From Planctomycetota bacterium (GTDB taxonomy: Bacteria; Planctomycetota; UBA8108; UBA1146): 64,000 bases of DNA. The notes beneath the pieces are model-generated. The model did no database searches and was not told the origin of the DNA. It saw only the letters and a list, made by a program, of their open reading frames with translations. Position numbers and translations under genes: made by a program. Shown piece after piece: positions 20,070 through 28,312 of the stretch; the first letter of the stretch is position 1; each line of letters opens with the position of its first letter. The stretch spans positions 1 to 64,000 of the forward strand of contig JACETR010000006.1 of assembly GCA_013911165.1 (NCBI GenBank). The letters are read 5' to 3'.

Positions 20070-20857
20070 GCGAAACTGCCATTGAAATCCATGATCTGAC
20101 CATGGCTTACCGGGAGAAGCCGGTTTTGTGGGATATCGACGTAGAGATTCCCAAGGGCTCTCTCTGTGCTGTCGTCGGCCCCAATGGTGCTGGAAAAAGC
20201 ACGCTTCTGGGATGCGTTCTGGGAACCCACCAACCTGCCAATGGCTGGATCAAAATTTTTGACGTACCCAGTGACCGATCCGACGAACTGATCGGATTTG
20301 TTCCCCAACGTGAAAGTGTCGATTGGGATTTCCCGGTGCAGGTTCTCGACGTGGTCATGATGGGAACCTACCGCAGATTGGGTTGGTTTCGCTGGCCCGG
20401 GAAAGCGCAGAAAGACTGGGCAATGGAATGCCTTTCCGCTGTCGGAATGGCTGACCTTCACTCACGCCAAATCGGAGAACTTTCAGGTGGGCAACAACAA
20501 CGAGTCTTCATAGCAAGAGCACTCGCCCAAGACGCTAAAATCATCCTCATGGACGAGCCGTTCGCAGGTGTCGATGCCGCAACGGAAGAGACGATTCGAA
20601 CTGTTCTCGCAGATTTGAAAAAAGATGACCGAACTGTCGTCATCGTTCATCACGATCTGCAAACCATCGAAGATTACTTTGACCATGTCTTGCTGTTGAA
20701 CCTCAGGCTTGTTGCCGCTGGCCCCACAAAAACAACCTTTACCCGCGAAAACCTCCTTCGTACCTACGGTGGTCAATTGACCCTTCTGGATGAGGCAGCA
20801 GAAGCGGTCAGGAGAATCCGCTCAGGCCGGTCTGTCCGGAAATCGGGAGACCGCTAA
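20066..20857 (+). CDS. metal ABC transporter ATP-binding protein
   Basis: VGPNGAGKSTLLG (Walker A), LSGGQQQRVFIARALAQDAKIILMDEPFAGVD (signature/Walker B). Confidence 0.94.
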   Translation: MSETAIEIHDLTMAYREKPVLWDIDVEIPKGSLCAVVGPNGAGKSTLLGCVLGTHQPANGWIKIFDVPSDRSDELIGFVPQRESVDWDFPVQVLDVVMMGTYRRLGWFRWPGKAQKDWAMECLSAVGMADLHSRQIGELSGGQQQRVFIARALAQDAKIILMDEPFAGVDAATEETIRTVLADLKKDDRTVVIVHHDLQTIEDYFDHVLLLNLRLVAAGPTKTTFTRENLLRTYGGQLTLLDEAAEAVRRIRSGRSVRKSGDR

Positions 20858-22068
20858 TGCAGCCTAATACTCTGGTCGTCCTTCTGGGGACCACCACTCT
20901 TGGATTGTGTTGCGGATTGGTTGGAAGCCTGTTGCTCCTGCGAAAAAGAGCCCTCCTCGCCGATGCCCTGGCCCACTCCACTCTTCCTGGCATCGTTCTC
21001 GGGTTTTTGATCGCTGGCAGCCAATCCTATTGGGCCCTTGGCCTCGGAGCCTTGCTCACCACCCTGGTGGCGGCAGTTCTCGTTTCAAGGTTGCCGATCC
21101 TGACCCGCATTCGGCAGGACTCTGCCACGGCATCGATTCTGGGAATCTTTTTCGGCGCAGGGATTGCCTTGTTGAGCATTGCCCAACGATCAGGCCCCGG
21201 CGCATTTTCTGCAGGCCTGGATCACTTCCTCCTCGGACAGGCTGCCGGAATGCTTCAATCAGAAGCCATCACCCTGACTCTGTCAGCCGCTGTCGTGAGT
21301 TTCATCATGATCCTTCTCCACAAGGAGTTACTCGTCAGTTGTTTTGACAGTTCCTTTGGAAAAGGCATCGGAATGTCGATGGGGCGCGTCGACCTGCTGG
21401 TCATGTTGATTCTGGCAGTGACGATCGTCATCTCTCTGCCCGCAGTGGGTGTGGTTTTGACTGCCGCATTAATCGTCATCCCTCCGGCCACCGCAAGATT
21501 CTGGACCGACCGATTCAATCGTCTGCTCACTATCAGTGGAATGCTCGGTGCAATAGCTGGCGCTGCAGGAACACTCTTGAGCTCATTCAAAGTCGACCTT
21601 CCTACAGGCCCGGTCATCGTCATCTGTTCATCGACCCTGTTTTCCATTTCTCTGGTGGTGGCACCGCACAAGGGTCTATTGGGAAAACGCCTTCGCTGGA
21701 TTCAAAGAAAACAGCGCAGAGAAATGCAACGCATCCTGATTTTCCTCCATGAGAATTTGCACTCGGGAAACGACTTTGTCGCGAGAGAACGAATCCTGGC
21801 AGGATCACTGAATGCCAGTTCTTCGGCACTGAGACTGTGTATTCTCTCAGGGTATACAGAGATGGCAGGAACCCACGTACGATTGACCGCAGAAGGGATT
21901 CGCCGTGCAGAAAGATCCATCTCTGCAAGGGATCGCTGGATTCAATGGCTCGACAGTGAAGCAGAAATCGACAGAAATCTGATCGACCTTGATGAAGAAG
22001 ATATCGAAAAATTGCTCGATCGAAAATCAATGGAGATTCCACCTGTCGATAGAGGGGCAACCCTTTGA
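20857..22068 (+). CDS. metal ABC transporter permease (ABC-3 family) with C-terminal DtxR-like winged-helix extension
   Basis: LRKRALLADALAHSTLPGIVLGF ABC-3 motif; hydrophobic to about aa 275, then a soluble ~130 aa tail. Confidence 0.88.
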   Translation: MQPNTLVVLLGTTTLGLCCGLVGSLLLLRKRALLADALAHSTLPGIVLGFLIAGSQSYWALGLGALLTTLVAAVLVSRLPILTRIRQDSATASILGIFFGAGIALLSIAQRSGPGAFSAGLDHFLLGQAAGMLQSEAITLTLSAAVVSFIMILLHKELLVSCFDSSFGKGIGMSMGRVDLLVMLILAVTIVISLPAVGVVLTAALIVIPPATARFWTDRFNRLLTISGMLGAIAGAAGTLLSSFKVDLPTGPVIVICSSTLFSISLVVAPHKGLLGKRLRWIQRKQRREMQRILIFLHENLHSGNDFVARERILAGSLNASSSALRLCILSGYTEMAGTHVRLTAEGIRRAERSISARDRWIQWLDSEAEIDRNLIDLDEEDIEKLLDRKSMEIPPVDRGATL

Positions 22069-23306
22069 TCGATATCTTCATGAACCCGGCTATGCTCGAC
22101 ATTCTTCTCGTTGCCATTCTGGCTGCGGTAACCTGTTCCATCGTCGGCGTACATTTGACCCTTCGAAACCGGGCCATGCTCGGCGATGCCATCGCCCATG
22201 GCGTTGTTCCTGGCTTGATCCTTGGTTTTATTTTTACGGGGAGTCGTGAAGTTGCGCCGATGTTTATCGGGGCCGTCATCGCTGCTCTGATCCTTTCCCT
22301 GATCGCTGACTGGCTAAAAGAACGTGCAGAGATGGATGGTGGAGCAGCGTTGGGAGTGGTCTTCACCACTCTTTTTTCCGGTGGCATCATCTTGATCGAA
22401 CTCTACACCCGGGAGATCGATCTGGATGCCAGCTGTGTTCTTCATGGCCTCATTGAGTTCACCCATTTCCAGCGGATGGAACTTTTCGGATGGTCCCTGC
22501 CCAGATCGATCGTCACCATTTCCATCGCACTCCTACTGAATCTCGGAGCTCTGCTGCTCTTCTGGAAGGAATGGAAAGTCTGTGCTTTTGATCCGAGCCT
22601 TGCGCGGTCCACCGGGTTACCGGTCCAGCTACTGGAAAGAGGGCTTCTGGTACTCGTGGCGATCACTGCTGTCTCCTGTTTCGAAGCCGTAGGATCGATC
22701 CTGGTAGTAGCGATGATTGCAGTCCCTCCGACGATTGCCGGAATTCTGTGTGACCGTTTTGGTTCGATGATCGCGGTCAGCGCTTTGACCGGTTTGATTT
22801 CAGCAGTGGCAGGAACACTCTCTGCCGTCTACGTGGTCGACTCGAATGTCCCCGGAATGATCGCACTGACCTCAGGCCTCCTGTTGGGAATCGCGGTCCT
22901 GCTTGCTCCCCAGAGAGGAATCCTGCCCGTAGCTTTCCGTCTGTATATGTGGCGAGTACGCGTTGCCAGAGAAGACCTGCTTGCGGACTCACTTCAGCTT
23001 TCGGAGAGCGATGAAAGACTGACCACTCCAAATTTGATCAGCACCACCGGATTCGCATGGATTCAACTGGTCATTGTCGGATTTATTCGTGATGGAAAGC
23101 CCAGAGGAAAAGGCAAACGCATAGCCAAAACACTGCTCAGAAAGAGAAGCCTGTGGCAACGATTTGCCTCTGAGCGATTGGGACTGCCACCCGATCACCT
23201 GGAGGGCCCTGCCCACAGGATTGAGCACCATCTGGACGAATCCCTGATGGTCATGCTCGAAGAAGAAGAGCGAACCGGCAAATCGAATCCGGAAACCGGT
23301 TCTTGA
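22065..23306 (+). CDS. metal ABC transporter permease (ABC-3 family) with C-terminal DtxR-like extension
   Basis: LRNRAMLGDAIAHGVVPGLILGFIFTG; soluble C-term containing RSLWQRFASERLGLPPDHLEGPAHRIEHHLDESLMVMLEEEE. Confidence 0.88.
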   Translation: MIDIFMNPAMLDILLVAILAAVTCSIVGVHLTLRNRAMLGDAIAHGVVPGLILGFIFTGSREVAPMFIGAVIAALILSLIADWLKERAEMDGGAALGVVFTTLFSGGIILIELYTREIDLDASCVLHGLIEFTHFQRMELFGWSLPRSIVTISIALLLNLGALLLFWKEWKVCAFDPSLARSTGLPVQLLERGLLVLVAITAVSCFEAVGSILVVAMIAVPPTIAGILCDRFGSMIAVSALTGLISAVAGTLSAVYVVDSNVPGMIALTSGLLLGIAVLLAPQRGILPVAFRLYMWRVRVAREDLLADSLQLSESDERLTTPNLISTTGFAWIQLVIVGFIRDGKPRGKGKRIAKTLLRKRSLWQRFASERLGLPPDHLEGPAHRIEHHLDESLMVMLEEEERTGKSNPETGS

Positions 23307-23345
23307 CCGATCCAAAGACCTTGCTGCTGGCAATCATGGTTCGCG

Positions 23346-24107
23346 TTATCCGACCCTGGTCACACTGATAGAACGTGCCAGCTTTCCACTGATGGCAAAG
23401 GCCGACTCTTGACCCGGCAACTTTAGAAGAACTGGCCCTCCTGCTGGCTCTCTCGATTCAACAGTGACGACAACTCCAGGACGAACCCCTCTTTCACCCA
23501 GCCAGTGCAATACTTCCGGAAGTGCGTCCTCTACTCGAACAATCTCCAGACTTGTGGCAAGTGGAGCCAAGTCCAAAAACAGATCTTGGCGCGTTGGCAA
23601 AACCCCTTGCCTGTCAGGAATCGGCGATCCATGGGGATCCCGATCTGGAAAACCGAGGGCCTCTTCCATGCGACAGATCAAATCTTCGCTGACTGAATGC
23701 TCCAGTCGCTCAACTTCAGAATCGACCCTGTCCCAGGGAACTCCGAGTATTTTTGAGAGGTATGTTTCAAGAATGCGATGTCGACGAACAGTCTGAACGG
23801 CCAGCATTCGACCTTCAGAAGTCAACCGAACGCCCCCATATCGTTTATGGTCCAGCCACCCACGATCACACAACTGTTGAACCATGCTCGTGGCAGAAGG
23901 TGGAGATACACCAACACGCTCTGCCACAAGGCCTGTAGGAATCCAATTGGAATCGTCATCCCCCGCAAGTTTCCAAATTGCCCGCAGATAGTTCTCTTCA
24001 GATTCGCTCGGCAAATACCCTCCGGAGTGAAAATTGGCTTCCGCTTTGGGACATACTGTGATGTCATTGGTTATTGTAACCGGAGACTGGTGTGGATTCG
24101 GCCCCAT
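23346..24107 (-). CDS. DtxR/MntR-family metal-dependent transcriptional regulator
   Basis: SEENYLRAIWKLAG...VSPPSATSMVQQLCDRGWLDHKRYGGVRLTSEG...RHRILETYLSKILGVPWDRVDSEVERLEHSVSEDL. Confidence 0.9.
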   Translation of the reverse strand: MGPNPHQSPVTITNDITVCPKAEANFHSGGYLPSESEENYLRAIWKLAGDDDSNWIPTGLVAERVGVSPPSATSMVQQLCDRGWLDHKRYGGVRLTSEGRMLAVQTVRRHRILETYLSKILGVPWDRVDSEVERLEHSVSEDLICRMEEALGFPDRDPHGSPIPDRQGVLPTRQDLFLDLAPLATSLEIVRVEDALPEVLHWLGERGVRPGVVVTVESREPAGGPVLLKLPGQESAFAISGKLARSISVTRVG

Positions 24108-24178
24108 CAGTTCTGGCAGAATGATGACATGTGCATTGGCAAAATCAAATGCAGAGCCTGCACAGAAGGGATTTGACC

Positions 24179-24643
24179 ATGACTTCCGGAAACCCCCATT
24201 CGCAAAATCGATCAGTGGTTGACCTGAAGTATCATTTCAACACCACAGTCAAGGTTCGACTGCCCGAGACTGATGCCATGGGAATAGTTTTCCATGGAAA
24301 CTATTTCACTTACCTCGAAGTGGGCCGAGTCGAATATCTACTCAACCTGGGACTCGCAGAAGGATTGCGCCCAATCCGAGACTTTGAAAACGTTGTCGTC
24401 AACGCTCACCTTGATTTCAAATCACCTGCAAGACTTCACGATGTTCTCTCGATTGACGTCTGTACACAGGAGATCAGGCACAGTTCATTCACCTTTGCTG
24501 TCAGAATCCGTCACAAGAGCGAAAATCGCCTGATCGCCAGTGGTTGGACGACCCATTGTGCCATCGATGAAAACTTTAACCCGATCGAGGTTCCGGAGAG
24601 TTTTCGGTCCACCATTTCGAAGTACGAAGGTTGGGGGTCCTGA
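24179..24643 (+). CDS. acyl-CoA thioesterase (4HBT/YbgC-like hotdog)
   Basis: VRLPETDAMGIVFHGNYFTYLEVGRVEYLLNLG 4HBT motif; ATG at 24179 preferred over the ORF start 24131. Confidence 0.85.
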   Translation: MTSGNPHSQNRSVVDLKYHFNTTVKVRLPETDAMGIVFHGNYFTYLEVGRVEYLLNLGLAEGLRPIRDFENVVVNAHLDFKSPARLHDVLSIDVCTQEIRHSSFTFAVRIRHKSENRLIASGWTTHCAIDENFNPIEVPESFRSTISKYEGWGS

Positions 24644-24645
24644 GG

Positions 24646-25041
24646 ATGGCGAGCATCTTTTCAAAAATCATCGCAGGTGAGATTCCCTGTCATGAAGTCT
24701 GGCAAGATGACGACCACTTGGCATTCATGGATATCCGTCCAGTTCAACCCGGACATTGCCTAGTGATCCCAAAGGAAGAAATCAGCCATGTGACGGATCT
24801 GTCGCCGGAAGCCCATGCCAAACTCTGGGCTGCGGTCCATCATGTTGCTGGAAAATTGAAGAAGGCCTCGGGGTGTGAGCGGGTGGTGTACATGGTCGTA
24901 GGGTGGGAAGTTCCCCACGTCCACGTACACCTGATTCCCACAAACTCTGCAGGAGATACCGGATTCCCGGATCCATGCGAGTTCGATCCGGCCCACTTCC
25001 CCGAATGGGCACAAAAGATCGGCTCAGCTCCCGCTTCCTGA
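24646..25041 (+). CDS. HIT family (histidine triad) protein
   Basis: SIFSKIIAGEIPCHEVWQDDDHLAFMDIRPVQPGHCLVIPK and HVHVHLIP. Confidence 0.93.
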   Translation: MASIFSKIIAGEIPCHEVWQDDDHLAFMDIRPVQPGHCLVIPKEEISHVTDLSPEAHAKLWAAVHHVAGKLKKASGCERVVYMVVGWEVPHVHVHLIPTNSAGDTGFPDPCEFDPAHFPEWAQKIGSAPAS

Positions 25042-25049
25042 GTCAGTTC

Positions 25050-28000
25050 TCAAGGACAACTTGAGGGCGTCTGACAGTTGGGCAATGCGTCCGTATCGGT
25101 CGGATCAATGCCACACCCTGGATAGGGAGCAGCTGGAGGAGCTTCTCCTCCAAACAGGAACCCCACAATCCCCACAGGGTCGGCAATGTTGACACTGCCA
25201 TTGTCTGCAAAGTCCGCAGCGTCCACACAACCGATGGCAAACCCTTCAAACAGATACTGAAGCACGGTTACGGCATCCGAAACATCGACGCTTCCATCAC
25301 CATTGGCATCTCCACGACGGAAGACTGGCCCCTCGAAACAGACCTTTTGGAAGATCTCGAAATCATCGACTCCCATCTCAACGATGGAACCCGTGTCCGC
25401 GTCGGAAGCGGAAAACCGCAGTTGAACCGTAGAAGTCAACGGAATGAACGATTCGACCCGGAAGGAATGGAAAACCCAACCTCCATTGGTATCGGGGCCA
25501 CTTTGGGGACCGAGAGTTTCCACTTCGACCCAGCTGGTCAGATCATTGGAAATCTCAACTCTCGCACTGTCCGTGTAAGGGGCAGCGCCTGTTCCGTTGG
25601 AGTACCAGCGCCAATAGGAGATTTCCACAGGGTTGACAGCGTTGGCATACTGACTGAGATCAAAAATCGGCGTCTTCAGGGTCGTCACACCCCCGTCGAC
25701 ATCGTTTTCACCCAGTGATCCCCCAAGCGAACCCTGACCGGTCACCCACGCCACTGCACCGCCGGTTCCGTTACCGGATTCGGGTTGGGCTGCCGTTCCA
25801 ATAGGATCCACCCGCACCCAAACCCCCGTTGTCGCAGTATCGGTGGGTTCTCCCACTGTCCAGCCAGTATCGGTTTCCATATCGTCAGAGAAACTCACAG
25901 AGAACTGACTGATCACTTCAAGGCTGAAGGGTGCTGTCGCCCCTGTCTCCGGAAGCAGAAATTCGGTGCCCAGTTGATCGAGGAAGCGGAAGTAGAATTC
26001 CACCGGATCGCCACAGCCCTGTCCCGCAAGTTCTGCGACAAATTCAGTCGAGCCCTGCCAGGAAATGGGAACGGATGAGTATGCCCCAATCCCTTGACGG
26101 TAGAAAAGTTGACCCGAATCAGGGTTCACTGCCGTCGTTCCGGGAAGAGCGGAAATTCGAATCGTTTCCGTAACATTCGGAGTCAGGTTTGCGGGCAATC
26201 CCTCCGGCAAAACCAGGGTCAGCGGAGGTGGAATCGGACAATCGATCGAATGATTGCCAAACACGTTACAAATCAGATCGAAGTTGGGCGTACCGTTGCC
26301 AAGATTTCCGTCGTCGTCATCGAGAACGAGAACCTCGATGGCAGTCTCCGGGTGGGCACTTGAATCTCCCACACCTCCGATAGTAATCAGGGACCAATCA
26401 ACAAATAGTTGCTGAGTGAATTCCAGCCCCTGCTGACTTCCAAGAAGAGTCCCGAATGATTCTCGCAACAGCCAGAAACAGGATCCCAGTATCTGCCCAC
26501 AGGTGTGTACCGAGGTCGTCGGACAGGGGTACTGAATATTGGCAGCGATAGGATCCCGGACCTCTGTGCCCGGACCCAGAAAACCTCTTCCGATGATCGG
26601 GTCATCGAGAATCAGCATACTGACTACGTCAGAGAAGCCTTCGCCAAAGCCACCTTGTGCCAATCCGAGTCGGTTAACGATGAAATGCCCATACTCATGA
26701 GCCACCACACTGGCAAAGCTGGTGTTGACACAACCTCCTCCCTCCTGGAAGAAGTTGATACTTTGCTCACCTGGGCTGAAGAACGCATTGCATGTGTCGG
26801 TCAGATTAACATTCGCTGTCAACGACACATCGATACCGGGATTGCCACTGGTTCGGGAACGAATGAAATCATGCGTCACGTGCGTGTAATGGTATGCGTT
26901 ACACTCTGCGACGGTCAGAGGATCGTAGACAGGGTTCATCACCAAATTGGCTGGACCTGGAGGAGTCACGTTCAGTGCCGCGGAAAGGTTCGCTCCGCTC
27001 ACATTGATGACCGAGCACCATGTCCCAGTCAGATTGGCGAGAACCTGAACTGGATCAACACCGCCATGGGGGATCACAAAGGAACCATCCGTCTGTGAGA
27101 CCGCACTCGCACCGCCACTGATTCCCACATTAAGCCCCTGGAGAGGCGTGGATTGCGGTGGGTTCGAAACCGTATCCGGCTCCAGTCCCGGGGTGATCTG
27201 GGCGGTGACCGTCCCCTCCACATCCGCGTGGAGGATTTGGGTTTTGACTTCAAGAATCAGCCCGGTTTCCGGGTCAACACTGATCGCCCAGTCCTCCGCC
27301 TGCTCCGGTCGAAGACCCGTAGCCACAATTCGGTACACCTTGCGGCCCTCATCTTTTCGGGAAGCGCTCGGTTCGATCAGCAATCGGGGCTCTTGCCACT
27401 TCAACTCCGAAGATCCTGTCCACTGATCCCGGGCCATTCGCAAAGCCTCTTCGGGAGTCAGCAAGACTTCAGCATAACCACTGACGGGCTCCAAAGAGAT
27501 ATGGGCAGCCGCGTACACCAGAGACCTTTCTCCGGTCACAGAATCAGGCCGGGTCAAAAACCGGATAGCAGAATTTTCCACCGGGATTCCATCGATGATC
27601 TGCCTGTAGGCCAAAACGGTCGCGTCACGAGTGGGGAGATCTGAGGCAAAGAGAAATTCCAGATCAGACGGAAACAAACCCAGGGCCGCAGAGTGATCAC
27701 GAAGAAAACGATCGATCAACTCTTCATCGGTAGTGCCCCAGGCAAAGGGAGCACCGAAGAGATAGGTTCGACCCCATTCATCCCTTTCGGCCATGACCTC
27801 GGGGTGCAGCTGGAGGAACCCTCTCAGGGCATTATCCACCTCTTCTGCGTGTGGACGCTGGCTCCAGTCTCCTTCGGCAGGGACCTGACCCTGAAGCGGA
27901 ATCGCCCCACTTACAGTCAGGAAAACTGCGAATAGAAAGCACATCCACAATGTGGATTTCACCATTTGATTGAAATTAAAGGATCCAAGTCGATCCGTCA

Positions 28001-28055
28001 TACTGCCATCCCCCCGCCTCGCTGTGTCAGAACAGGTTAAAGTCGCAACCAACAC
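25050..28055 (-). CDS. secreted M36/M4-like metallopeptidase with C-terminal dockerin-like domain
   Basis: VVAHEYGHFIVNRLGLAQGGFGEGFSDVV zinc motif (HExxH + E); signal sequence; C-term RRGDANGDGSVDVSDAVTVLQYLF repeats; probable ATG at 28001. Confidence 0.85.
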   Translation of the reverse strand: MLVATLTCSDTARRGDGSMTDRLGSFNFNQMVKSTLWMCFLFAVFLTVSGAIPLQGQVPAEGDWSQRPHAEEVDNALRGFLQLHPEVMAERDEWGRTYLFGAPFAWGTTDEELIDRFLRDHSAALGLFPSDLEFLFASDLPTRDATVLAYRQIIDGIPVENSAIRFLTRPDSVTGERSLVYAAAHISLEPVSGYAEVLLTPEEALRMARDQWTGSSELKWQEPRLLIEPSASRKDEGRKVYRIVATGLRPEQAEDWAISVDPETGLILEVKTQILHADVEGTVTAQITPGLEPDTVSNPPQSTPLQGLNVGISGGASAVSQTDGSFVIPHGGVDPVQVLANLTGTWCSVINVSGANLSAALNVTPPGPANLVMNPVYDPLTVAECNAYHYTHVTHDFIRSRTSGNPGIDVSLTANVNLTDTCNAFFSPGEQSINFFQEGGGCVNTSFASVVAHEYGHFIVNRLGLAQGGFGEGFSDVVSMLILDDPIIGRGFLGPGTEVRDPIAANIQYPCPTTSVHTCGQILGSCFWLLRESFGTLLGSQQGLEFTQQLFVDWSLITIGGVGDSSAHPETAIEVLVLDDDDGNLGNGTPNFDLICNVFGNHSIDCPIPPPLTLVLPEGLPANLTPNVTETIRISALPGTTAVNPDSGQLFYRQGIGAYSSVPISWQGSTEFVAELAGQGCGDPVEFYFRFLDQLGTEFLLPETGATAPFSLEVISQFSVSFSDDMETDTGWTVGEPTDTATTGVWVRVDPIGTAAQPESGNGTGGAVAWVTGQGSLGGSLGENDVDGGVTTLKTPIFDLSQYANAVNPVEISYWRWYSNGTGAAPYTDSARVEISNDLTSWVEVETLGPQSGPDTNGGWVFHSFRVESFIPLTSTVQLRFSASDADTGSIVEMGVDDFEIFQKVCFEGPVFRRGDANGDGSVDVSDAVTVLQYLFEGFAIGCVDAADFADNGSVNIADPVGIVGFLFGGEAPPAAPYPGCGIDPTDTDALPNCQTPSSCP

Positions 28056-28312
28056 AAAGGTGCACAGGGAGTTAATCTGAAATGAGCCTCAATCACGCGA
28101 ACAGGGTCTGCAAGGATCGATCTTATTGGGCCAGAAGCTCATCAAGTCCGACTGCAGAATCCCGATTCAACGGAAAAAGAAGTCCACTCTTTCGTTGTAA
28201 AATTCATTTCGTGCACCAAATGGCATCATATAGGGGCGGATAGTCCAGTGAAACCAACATCATCTCGAGAGTTGGGAACAGGTCTCCATTTTGGAGCGGG
28301 CACATTCTGCCC

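Noticed and set aside
21620-22390. 256-aa - strand ORF
   Set aside because: Antisense to two ABC permease genes that are clearly coding.
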